Assembly: GCA_029934775.1 (NCBI GenBank)
Contig: JAOZLO010000235.1
Location: forward strand, 1 to 5,241
DNA length: 5,241 nucleotides
Origin: Desulfocapsaceae bacterium
Lineage (GTDB): Bacteria > Desulfobacterota > Desulfobulbia > Desulfobulbales > Desulfocapsaceae
Direction: 5' to 3'
Positions 1-5,241 of this stretch are shown in pieces. The notes below the pieces were generated by a model. It saw only the letters and a list, made by a program, of their open reading frames with translations, ran no database searches and was not told the origin of the DNA. The position numbers and the translations under genes were made by a program. Each line of letters begins with the position of its first letter. The stretch's first letter is position 1.

Positions 1-51
1 GATTTTCAAAACTTCAACAACGGGTTGTTTGAGAATTCCCCTCATCCACAT
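1..51 (-). CDS. Possible start of a divergent gene, cut by the left edge
   Basis: On the minus strand an ATG at 51-49 opens a frame that stays open to the left edge and reads MWMRGILKQPVVEVLKI. A second in-frame ATG lies at 45-43 (starting MRGILKQ). An AGG at 57-55, part of CAGGT, sits 9 bases before the second ATG, a fair ribosome binding distance, so 45 is the better start. The preceding minus-strand stop in this frame is at 96-94. The 15 to 17 residues look protein-like but are too few to identify a family. If real, the gene would be transcribed away from the gcv operon and would share the intergenic control region. A short chance frame is an equally good explanation. Confidence 0.25.
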   Translation of the reverse strand, partial: MWMRGILKQPVVEVLKI

Positions 52-104
52 AAACCTGACACATTTATGGCTTTTCAGTATAATTACAGATATCTACCAC
101 ACGA

Positions 105-163
105 CAGAAAAATACGGAATACAAAGCTTAGAGACCAGCAATGTGCAAATATCGTATTTTCTG
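105..163. repeat. Interrupted inverted repeat, candidate operator
   Basis: CAGAAAAATACG at 105-116 is matched by the inverted copy CGTATTTTCTG at 153-163. This gives 11 base pairs with one unpaired A and 36 bases between the arms. Arms of the form CAG followed by an A-tract resemble the AT-rich, CAG/CTG-bounded sites bound by Lrp-family regulators. The right arm ends 9 bases before a TTGACA hexamer. I infer a possible binding site for the adjacent Lrp-like protein or for a divergent control region. The long gap argues against a simple transcription terminator, and no T-run follows. Confidence 0.35.
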
Positions 164-172
164 GGATTATAA

Positions 173-199
173 TTGACAATATCATTTGTTTGTTATAAA
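173..199 (+). promoter_or_regulatory. Possible sigma-70 promoter for the regulator and gcv operon
   Basis: A perfect TTGACA at 173-178 is followed, after a somewhat short 15-base spacer, by TATAAA at 194-199. Transcription would start near 206, giving a leader of about 30 bases before the GTG start at 239. The region is so AT-rich that other pairings exist: TTGTTT at 186-191 with TATTAT at 210-215 (18-base spacer), and a lone TATAAT at 168-173. The short spacer would suit a promoter that needs an activator, but this is only inference. Confidence 0.35.
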
Positions 200-238
200 T
201 CTTAAAAAATATTATAGTTAACGACAGGTGTTAGTATT

Positions 239-682
239 GTGGAAATAGATGAAATCAACTATGCGATTATAAATCATCTCAGAGATGGGCGGATACCATT
301 CAAAAGGATCGCAGATTCTCTTGCAATATCTGAGGGCACTGTTCGGGCCAGGGTAAAAAAACTTAAAGACGAGGGAGTGCTTGATATCACAGCACTGGTA
401 GATCCAGACGCAGTTCCTGACAAAAGTATAGTGATGATTGGTATACGGTTGAAGGATATGGATCTTGTTAAAAAAGGAGAAGAATTCAGTAAATTGCGAG
501 GTGTCATTTCTGTCTGTGTTGTAACAGGCCGTTTTGACCTCATACTTACAGTGATGCTGACAACTGAATTTACCATGCTCGAATTCTATACAGAAGAAGT
601 GGCAAAGCTTGATAACGTGAGGTCTGTAGAGACTTTTGTTGTCTATAAAAGTTTCAATCTAAAGGTTCCTGTAACCCTGTAA
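239..682 (+). CDS. Lrp/AsnC-family transcriptional regulator, probable gcv regulator
   Basis: A 147-residue protein with the usual size and layout of the Lrp/AsnC (feast/famine) family. An N-terminal winged helix-turn-helix covers about residues 3-50 (IADSLAISEGTVRARVKKL, then a wing ending in GVLDITALVDP). A RAM ligand-binding and oligomerisation domain covers about 64-142, with the typical VTGRFDLIL strand-turn at 95-103. Such proteins form dimers to octamers in the cytoplasm, bind an amino acid and activate or repress nearby genes. The start is GTG at 239. AGGTG at 226-230 lies 8 bases before it, an in-frame TAG sits at 215-217, and the next internal Met is only at residue 66. It ends 22 bases before gcvT, so it is probably co-transcribed with gcv and controls it, perhaps in response to glycine. 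The ligand and the sign of regulation cannot be read from sequence. Confidence 0.9.
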   Translation: MEIDEINYAIINHLRDGRIPFKRIADSLAISEGTVRARVKKLKDEGVLDITALVDPDAVPDKSIVMIGIRLKDMDLVKKGEEFSKLRGVISVCVVTGRFDLILTVMLTTEFTMLEFYTEEVAKLDNVRSVETFVVYKSFNLKVPVTL

Positions 683-692
683 AATTTTTTTG

Positions 693-700
693 AAAGGTGA
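693..700 (+). promoter_or_regulatory. Ribosome binding site setting the gcvT start
   Basis: AAAGGTGA at 693-700 lies 4 bases before ATG 705. The same frame also offers a TTG at 690, but that codon falls inside the T-run beside the AGGTGA itself and has no purine-rich site ahead of it. ATG 705 is therefore the chosen start, and the protein begins MQAQKKT. Confidence 0.7.
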
Positions 701-704
701 TATC

Positions 705-1979
705 ATGCAAGCACAGAAAAAAACAGTTCTCTATGGTTTCCATGTTAAGCAGGGAGCTAAAATGGCATCATTTGCCGATTATGATATGCCGCTCTGGTAC
801 CCGACAGGTATTAAATCTGAGCATCTCGCAGTCATTCAGAATGCCGGCATTTTTGATACCAGCCATATGGCTGCAGTTACTGTCAAAGGAGAGGGATCAA
901 GAGAGCTTTTACAACACTGCTTGAGTAAAGATCTGAATAGTTGTGTAGGGCTGAAAAAATCTGCCCTCACAGAAGGTAAATGTGTCTATGGGATTTTCCT
1001 CAACCCGGATGGTACGGTGATTGATGATGCCATCGTTTATCAACTGCAACCCAGTAAATTTATGATCATAGTCAACGCAGGCATGGGAGGACCTGTCGCA
1101 GAGCATTTACAGCAATCCTGCGATAAGGATGGGATCATTGTGGAAGATCTCACCGACCTGATTGGCAAAATGGATATTCAGGGACCAAAGTCTGCACTGA
1201 TTCTAAAAAAAATCATCAAGGACCCTGACCTGCTTTTTGATGGACTCACTTATTTTTCCTTTAAAGGTGGTTTGGGCAGCTGTACTTCATCCATGCCTGT
1301 TGAAATGATTGATGGAACAGAAATTCTCGTTTCCCGAACCGGATACACCGGTGAATTCGGCTTCGAATTATTTGTCGAAGTTGACCAGTTGAAGGCTCTC
1401 TGGGATAAACTTTTGCAGGCAGGCGAGGAATACGGTTTGAGTGCTTGCGGACTTGCTTCAAGAGATTCCCTGCGGGCTGGTGCGGTACTGCCCCTCTCCC
1501 ATCAGGATATCGGTCCCTGGCCGTTTATCTCCAACCCCTGGAAATTCGCCTTACCATGGAATGAAGATGGAAAGAGTTTCAGTAAAGATTTTATCGGAGC
1601 TGACGCACTTCTGGAAGAAACAGAGGCTGACCATACACTTCCATTTGCCGGTTTTGATCCGAGGAAGATTGCTGCCGGGGATACAACCAGCGTAATCGAC
1701 AGCGCAGGAGAAAAAATCGGACGGATTTTAACCTGTACAACTGATATGGCCATAGGCAGGGTAGATGGCGAGATTATAGGACTGGCATCCGGAGAGGCGA
1801 CCCCAGAAGGATTTAAACCCAAAGGACTGAGTTGCGGTTTTGTCTTATTAAACAAAAACTTTGAGCCTGGGGAAATTATATTTTTAACCGATGGAAAACG
1901 AAAATTGAAGGTAGAGATACGTGTGGATGTGCGCCCTGGAAGAAGTGCAAGGCGCGCAATAAAAACGATGCTTGCTTAA
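705..1979 (+). CDS. gcvT: Glycine cleavage T-protein (aminomethyltransferase), divergent form
   Basis: The T-protein takes the aminomethyl group from the lipoyl arm of GcvH, passes the one-carbon unit to tetrahydrofolate as 5,10-methylene-THF, and frees ammonia. This copy has 424 residues, against roughly 360-375 for common GcvT. Recognisable signatures are FDTSHM (50-55), the acidic VIDDAIVY around 105-112 that holds the catalytic Asp of the family, RTGYTGEFGFEL (211-222) and CGLASRDSLR (248-257). Several usual signatures are changed. The NAxNxEKD stretch after the folate strand reads NAGMGGPVAE (124-133), and the LEAGxxLYGxD stretch after the arginine reads AGAVLPLSHQD. The C-terminal barrel (about 330-415) appears to carry an insert of some 20 residues near 352-375. 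It lies first in the gcv block, 24 bases before gcvH, so T-protein activity remains the most likely role. A relative acting on another methyl or aminomethyl substrate cannot be excluded. Confidence 0.87.
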   Translation: MQAQKKTVLYGFHVKQGAKMASFADYDMPLWYPTGIKSEHLAVIQNAGIFDTSHMAAVTVKGEGSRELLQHCLSKDLNSCVGLKKSALTEGKCVYGIFLNPDGTVIDDAIVYQLQPSKFMIIVNAGMGGPVAEHLQQSCDKDGIIVEDLTDLIGKMDIQGPKSALILKKIIKDPDLLFDGLTYFSFKGGLGSCTSSMPVEMIDGTEILVSRTGYTGEFGFELFVEVDQLKALWDKLLQAGEEYGLSACGLASRDSLRAGAVLPLSHQDIGPWPFISNPWKFALPWNEDGKSFSKDFIGADALLEETEADHTLPFAGFDPRKIAAGDTTSVIDSAGEKIGRILTCTTDMAIGRVDGEIIGLASGEATPEGFKPKGLSCGFVLLNKNFEPGEIIFLTDGKRKLKVEIRVDVRPGRSARRAIKTMLA

Positions 1980-2003
1980 ATCTACAAATGGAGGAACAGA
2001 CCA

Positions 2004-2399
2004 ATGAAAGAACTAAGTGAACTGAATTTGCCTGAGAACTTGCGCTATACTGACGATCATGAATGGACAAGCAGCGAAGGCGGTACCATGAAAATCGGTG
2101 TCAGTGATTATGCCCAGGACCAGATGGGAGACATAGTATTTGTTGAAATGCCTGAGGTTGGTGACAATTTTGATAAAGGGGATGAATTCGGTACCCTGGA
2201 ATCAGTAAAGGCCGTATCTGAGCTCTTCATTCCGGTTGGTGGAGAGGTTATAGCAGTCAATGAAGCTCTTGAGGATGGACCGGAACTCATCAACAAAGAC
2301 CCTTATGCAAACTGGATAGTTGAGATAAAACCCTCAGACCCGAGCGAGATTGATCAACTGCTAACCGTCGAAGCTTATCGTGAGATATTGAAGGGATAA
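2004..2399 (+). CDS. gcvH: Glycine cleavage H-protein (lipoyl carrier)
   Basis: A 131-residue cytoplasmic carrier whose lipoyl arm shuttles the aminomethyl group from P-protein to T-protein and is then reoxidised by L-protein. The family landmarks are in place: LRYTDDHEW (13-21), the hybrid-motif strand GDIVFVEMPEVG (42-53), and the lipoylation site ESVKAVSEL with Lys69 (codon 2208-2210). The downstream PVGGEVIAVNEAL (77-89) and the C-terminal NKDPYANWIVEIKP (97-110) follow. Length and spacing are normal for the family. GGAGGA at 1990-1995 lies 8 bases before ATG 2004. Only 4 bases separate its stop from gcvPA, which points to coupled translation. I see nothing damaged. A functional lipoylation route is required, and a lipB-like gene starts at the end of this cluster. 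Confidence 0.97.
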   Translation: MKELSELNLPENLRYTDDHEWTSSEGGTMKIGVSDYAQDQMGDIVFVEMPEVGDNFDKGDEFGTLESVKAVSELFIPVGGEVIAVNEALEDGPELINKDPYANWIVEIKPSDPSEIDQLLTVEAYREILKG

Positions 2400-2403
2400 A
2401 ATT

Positions 2404-3735
2404 ATGCGTTATTTACCTCATACTGATGAAGAAATAAAAGAGATGCTGGAGGTTGTCGGTCGAAAAAGTCTGGACGAACTTTTCTGTTCTGTTCCAGATG
2501 ATTGCAGGTACGAAGGAGATATCCCCCTTCCCCTGCCGCTGAATGAGTGGGCTCTGAAGGAACATATGAGCGAACTTGCAGACTCCATGACCGTTACTCC
2601 GAAATTTAAGATTCTCATTGGTGCCGGCTCCAACCATCACCATATACCGGCCACTATCGGCGCGCTCATAAGCCGCTCAGAATTTCTTACTGCCTACACC
2701 CCTTATCAACCCGAAGTAGCCCAGGGCACATTGCAGGGAATTTTTGAGTACCAGACATATACCGCCCGTCTCCTTGGTATGGATGTCGCCAATGCCTCCA
2801 TCTATGACGGGGCTTCAGCTCTGGCAGAGGCCTTATTGATGGGCCTTAGAATCGGCAGAAAGAAAAAAACGGTAGCCATATCAACCGCGATTCATCCACA
2901 CTACCGTGAAGTCGTCAAGACCTACCTCGAACCCACAGAATATACCCTTTTAGAACTTCCATTCGGTGAAGATGGCAGAACTGACCTGAGCGGACTAAAA
3001 GAAATCAAAGGCCTCGCTGCTGTAGCCCTGCAATCTCCAAATTTTTTCGGTGTGATTGAAGATCTGGAGACTGCTTCGTCTGCCATCCATGATGCCGGCG
3101 CTCTTGCGATCAGCTGTTTTACGGAGCCCCTTGCTTTTGGTCTTCTAAAAAATCCTGGCAGCTGCGGTATTGATATCTGCTGTGGTGAAGGTCAGAGTTT
3201 TGGTATGACACGATCTTTTGGTGGACCTGGACTTGGTATGTTTGGCTGCAAGGAGAAGTACACGAGAAATATGCCGGGAAGACTGGTGGGTGAAACAACA
3301 GATATTGATGGCAAGAGAGGATTTGTACTCACCCTTGCCACTCGAGAGCAGCATATCAGAAGGGAGAAAGCTACATCGAATATCTGTTCCAACCAGGGTA
3401 TCTGTACACTCATTGCTACCATGTACATGTCATCATTGGGTGGTTCGGGGATCAGAGAACTGGCGCAGCTCAACTACAATAAAACGGAATACTTTAAATC
3501 CGAACTCATAAAAAAAGGTGCTGACATTCTCTTTGATTCTCCTACTTTTAATGAATTTGTAGTTGATTTTAAACACGATTTTCTGCCTGCTTATGAACGC
3601 CTGCAGGAAAAAGGAATCATCGCCGGACTTGATTTGGGCAGATTCTACCCATCCTTTGCCGGAAAGTATCTCTTTTGTGCCACAGAGACCGCTGCAAAAG
3701 AGGATATAGATGCTGTTGTAAAGGAGGTGCTGTAA
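2404..3735 (+). CDS. gcvPA: Glycine dehydrogenase (decarboxylating) subunit 1
   Basis: The N-terminal half of a split P-protein. With GcvPB it forms the PLP-dependent enzyme that decarboxylates glycine and transfers the aminomethyl group to lipoyl-GcvH. It has 443 residues, normal for GcvPA. Family motifs in order are TAYTPYQPEVAQGTLQGIFE (96-115), NASIYDGASALAEA (130-143), GEGQSFG (261-267), PGRLVGETTDIDGKRGFVLT (291-310) and REQHIRREKATSN (314-326) with NICSNQ. The PLP lysine is expected in GcvPB, not here. One oddity is the GAGxYDHYIP loop, which here reads GAGSNHHHIP (73-82). There are ten cysteines, including a Cys-Cys pair at 259-260. AAGGGA, inside the last codons of gcvH, serves as ribosome binding site, 7 bases before ATG 2404. 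Its stop overlaps the gcvPB start as TAATG, which fits equal production of the two subunits. Confidence 0.96.
   Translation: MRYLPHTDEEIKEMLEVVGRKSLDELFCSVPDDCRYEGDIPLPLPLNEWALKEHMSELADSMTVTPKFKILIGAGSNHHHIPATIGALISRSEFLTAYTPYQPEVAQGTLQGIFEYQTYTARLLGMDVANASIYDGASALAEALLMGLRIGRKKKTVAISTAIHPHYREVVKTYLEPTEYTLLELPFGEDGRTDLSGLKEIKGLAAVALQSPNFFGVIEDLETASSAIHDAGALAISCFTEPLAFGLLKNPGSCGIDICCGEGQSFGMTRSFGGPGLGMFGCKEKYTRNMPGRLVGETTDIDGKRGFVLTLATREQHIRREKATSNICSNQGICTLIATMYMSSLGGSGIRELAQLNYNKTEYFKSELIKKGADILFDSPTFNEFVVDFKHDFLPAYERLQEKGIIAGLDLGRFYPSFAGKYLFCATETAAKEDIDAVVKEVL
3721..3729 (+). promoter_or_regulatory. Strong ribosome binding site for gcvPB inside gcvPA
   Basis: AAGGAGGTG at 3721-3729 is a near-complete complement to the 16S rRNA tail and lies within the last codons of gcvPA, 5 bases before ATG 3735. 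It fixes the gcvPB start at 3735 rather than at an in-frame GTG at 3675, which would give 20 extra residues rich in Cys and Arg that are unlike the family. Confidence 0.85.
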
Positions 3736-5198
3736 TGACAAAAATAAAAACACCGGGAATCAGTGGACTTATTTTAGATGAACCTCTTCTCTGGGAGAAG
3801 GGGAAAAAAGGCCGCAGGGGAATGAGTATTCCTGTAAATGATGTTCCTGAAGCAGTACTGGAGGAGACATTGCAGGGGCAGGGACCTGATTTTCCCGACC
3901 TGAGTGAGGTGGATGTTGTCCGCCACTATACACGCTTGTCCCAGTGGAACTTTGGCGTGGATACAGGCATGTATCCGTTGGGATCCTGTACTATGAAGTA
4001 CAATCCAAAAATTAACGAAACTATGGCTGCAACTCCCGAGATTACTTCAGCTCACCCTATGCTTGATGATGAATATAGTCAGGGTACACTGAAAATCATG
4101 TATGATCTGCAGCACTACCTGGCGGCCATTACAGGTTTACCGGGAGTCTCACTGCAACCTGCAGCCGGAGCTCACGGTGAATTGACCGGTATGCTGATTT
4201 TTGCCGCTTACCATAAAAGCCACGGATCAAAGAGGACAAAAATTCTCATCCCGGACACTGCCCATGGCACCAATCCGGCAAGTGCTGCACTCTGTGGTTA
4301 TAAGCCGGTTCCGGTCAAGTCTGACAGCAATGGTATTCTGAATATCCAGACAGTAGCAGAATTGATGGACGAAGAATGCGCCGGAATCATGATCACCAAC
4401 CCCAACACACTGGGGCTGTTTGAAACAAATATTCGGAAAATTGCTGACATCGTGCATTCCAAAGGCGGCCTTGTCTATGGTGATGGTGCTAATATGAACG
4501 CAGTGATGGGAATAATTGATGCTGAAAAGTGCGGTGTTGATGTTATGCACCTCAATCTGCACAAAACCTTTTCAACTCCTCACGGAGGTGGCGGTCCAGG
4601 GGCTGGCCCCGTTTGTGTTACCGAAGAACTGACAAAATTCCTGCCAACACCTCTGGCTGTTAAAGACGGCAGTTCATATCGGTTAAAATACGATTATCCC
4701 GACAGTATCGGCAGGGTGCATGGTTTCCATGGCAACTTCGGGGTACTGGTCAGGGCGTACAGCTATATTTTGTCTATGGGTGCAGATAATCTCAAAAAGG
4801 TAAGCCAACTCGCTGTCCTCAGCGCTGCCTATATTAAAGAACAGTTAAAGGGAACACTGCCTTTAGCCTTTAACCGTCCCTGTATGCATGAGTGTGTCTT
4901 TTCAGATAAACTCCTGCACGATGACGGGGTATCCACTCTTGATCTTGCCAAACGTTTGATCGACAATGGATATCACCCGCCGACCATCTATTTTCCTTTG
5001 GTTGTACCTGGTGCAATTATGATAGAACCGACTGAGACCGAGTGCAAGGAAGATATAGACCAGTTTATCGGAGTGATTAAGAAAATTGTTCAGGAAGCCA
5101 AGGAGAATCCGGAACTGCTGCATCAGGCACCGACAATAGCGAAAGTGAGGCGACTTGATGAAACCAAGGCTGCCAGAAACCCTTGCCTCCGTGGATAA
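3735..5198 (+). CDS. gcvPB: Glycine dehydrogenase (decarboxylating) subunit 2, PLP-binding
   Basis: The catalytic half of the split P-protein, 487 residues, full length for the family. It holds PLP as a Schiff base and decarboxylates glycine together with GcvPA. Motifs in order are VVRHYTRLSQ (61-70), DTGMYPLGSCTMKYNPKINE (76-95), LQPAAGAHGELTGM (140-153), IPDTAHGTNPASAA (172-185), NPNTLGLFE (222-230) and YGDGANMNAVMG (248-259). The PLP-lysine motif is HLNLHKTFSTPHGGGGPGAG (272-291) with Lys277. SIGRVHGFHGNFGVLVRAY, HPPTIYFPLVVPGAIMIEPT and the closing VRRLDE follow. All expected residues are present. It overlaps gcvPA by 1 base. Its last 41 bases also encode the start of the next gene in another frame, so termination here and initiation of the next gene are probably linked. 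Confidence 0.97.
   Translation: MTKIKTPGISGLILDEPLLWEKGKKGRRGMSIPVNDVPEAVLEETLQGQGPDFPDLSEVDVVRHYTRLSQWNFGVDTGMYPLGSCTMKYNPKINETMAATPEITSAHPMLDDEYSQGTLKIMYDLQHYLAAITGLPGVSLQPAAGAHGELTGMLIFAAYHKSHGSKRTKILIPDTAHGTNPASAALCGYKPVPVKSDSNGILNIQTVAELMDEECAGIMITNPNTLGLFETNIRKIADIVHSKGGLVYGDGANMNAVMGIIDAEKCGVDVMHLNLHKTFSTPHGGGGPGAGPVCVTEELTKFLPTPLAVKDGSSYRLKYDYPDSIGRVHGFHGNFGVLVRAYSYILSMGADNLKKVSQLAVLSAAYIKEQLKGTLPLAFNRPCMHECVFSDKLLHDDGVSTLDLAKRLIDNGYHPPTIYFPLVVPGAIMIEPTETECKEDIDQFIGVIKKIVQEAKENPELLHQAPTIAKVRRLDETKAARNPCLRG
5145..5150 (+). promoter_or_regulatory. Ribosome binding site supporting the overlapping lipB-like start
   Basis: GTGAGG at 5145-5150 lies 7 bases before ATG 5158, inside the gcvPB coding region. 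The alternative in-frame GTG at 5191 has only pyrimidine-rich sequence at that distance, so the ATG is favoured even though it makes a 41-base overlap. Confidence 0.5.
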
Positions 5199-5241
5199 AA
5201 ACAGAGGAATCGCAGGGTTCATTGACCTGGGCCTGACCGAT
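5158..5241 (+). CDS. lipB: Probable octanoyltransferase LipB, N-terminal fragment (cut by window edge)
   Basis: From ATG 5158 a frame stays open for 28 codons to the edge and ends in GFIDLGLTD. LipB proteins commonly open with a strand of the form (V/I)DLGLxDY, so the match is specific though short. LipB transfers octanoyl from acyl carrier protein to the lipoyl-domain lysine, after which LipA inserts sulfur. GcvH in this cluster carries such a lysine, so the placement makes functional sense. About 17 residues precede the conserved strand, which is plausible for an N-terminal tail. The start overlaps gcvPB by 41 bases. The catalytic Cys/Lys region lies beyond the window, so the assignment rests on one motif plus context. 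Confidence 0.6.
   Translation, partial: MKPRLPETLASVDKNRGIAGFIDLGLTD

Noticed and set aside
16..29. AACAACGGGTTGTT palindrome as a terminator
   Set aside because: The stem would be about 5 pairs with a tiny loop and there is no T-run on either side. It may be chance or a small protein site.
1..198. A + strand partial gene ending at TAA 196-198
   Set aside because: The 65-codon frame has a composition rich in Asn, His, Tyr and Gln with no recognisable motif, and its end overlaps the likely promoter. It is kept only as an observation.
1..238. Glycine riboswitch ahead of the gcv operon
   Set aside because: I could not find the conserved glycine aptamer core or a tandem arrangement. The likely leader from the candidate promoter is only about 30 bases.
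664..691. Terminator between the regulator and gcvT
   Set aside because: GGTT/AACC makes only a 4-base stem, 8 bases before a T7 run. That is too weak for an intrinsic terminator, and part of it is coding sequence of the regulator.
3675..3734. Upstream GTG start for gcvPB
   Set aside because: It would add 20 Cys- and Arg-rich residues overlapping gcvPA. ATG 3735 has a near-perfect ribosome binding site and gives the normal family N-terminus.
5191..5193. GTG start for the lipB-like gene
   Set aside because: It would reduce the overlap but has no ribosome binding site at a workable distance. ATG 5158 has one.

Overview
The window carries most of a glycine cleavage (gcv) operon, preceded by its probable regulator, all on the + strand. 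The order is: an Lrp/AsnC-type regulator (239-682), gcvT (705-1979), gcvH (2004-2399), gcvPA (2404-3735), gcvPB (3735-5198), and the first 28 codons of a gene that reads like lipB, octanoyltransferase (from 5158, cut by the right edge). The left 238 bases are AT-rich. They hold a possible promoter, an interrupted inverted repeat that could be an operator, and perhaps the first codons of a divergent gene.

The genes work together closely. GcvPA and GcvPB together form the PLP-dependent glycine decarboxylase, which loads an aminomethyl group onto the lipoyl arm of GcvH. GcvT moves the one-carbon unit to tetrahydrofolate and releases ammonia. LipB would begin lipoylation of GcvH. The Lrp-like protein, 22 bases upstream of gcvT, is placed to sense an amino acid (glycine is the obvious guess) and control the set. 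Dihydrolipoamide dehydrogenase (L-protein) and lipoyl synthase are not in the window and may lie just downstream. Gaps are short (22, 24 and 4 bases), then gcvPA/gcvPB overlap by 1 base and gcvPB/lipB by 41. No terminator is visible, so one transcript is likely.

The organism is probably an anaerobic Gram-negative bacterium, with Desulfobacterota (sulfate-reducer type) as the best guess. The reasons are the split P-protein, a LipB-type lipoylation gene, moderate GC, cysteine-rich enzymes and an atypical long GcvT. This is inference from style and gene order, not proof. In such organisms the system can run toward glycine breakdown or, in the reductive glycine pathway, toward glycine synthesis. 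The sequence does not tell which.

The window is mostly ordinary metabolism and I see no new defence or mobile system. The points worth a second look are the divergent GcvT, with several family signatures replaced, an altered loop in GcvPA, the upstream dyad, and the overlapping lipB start.
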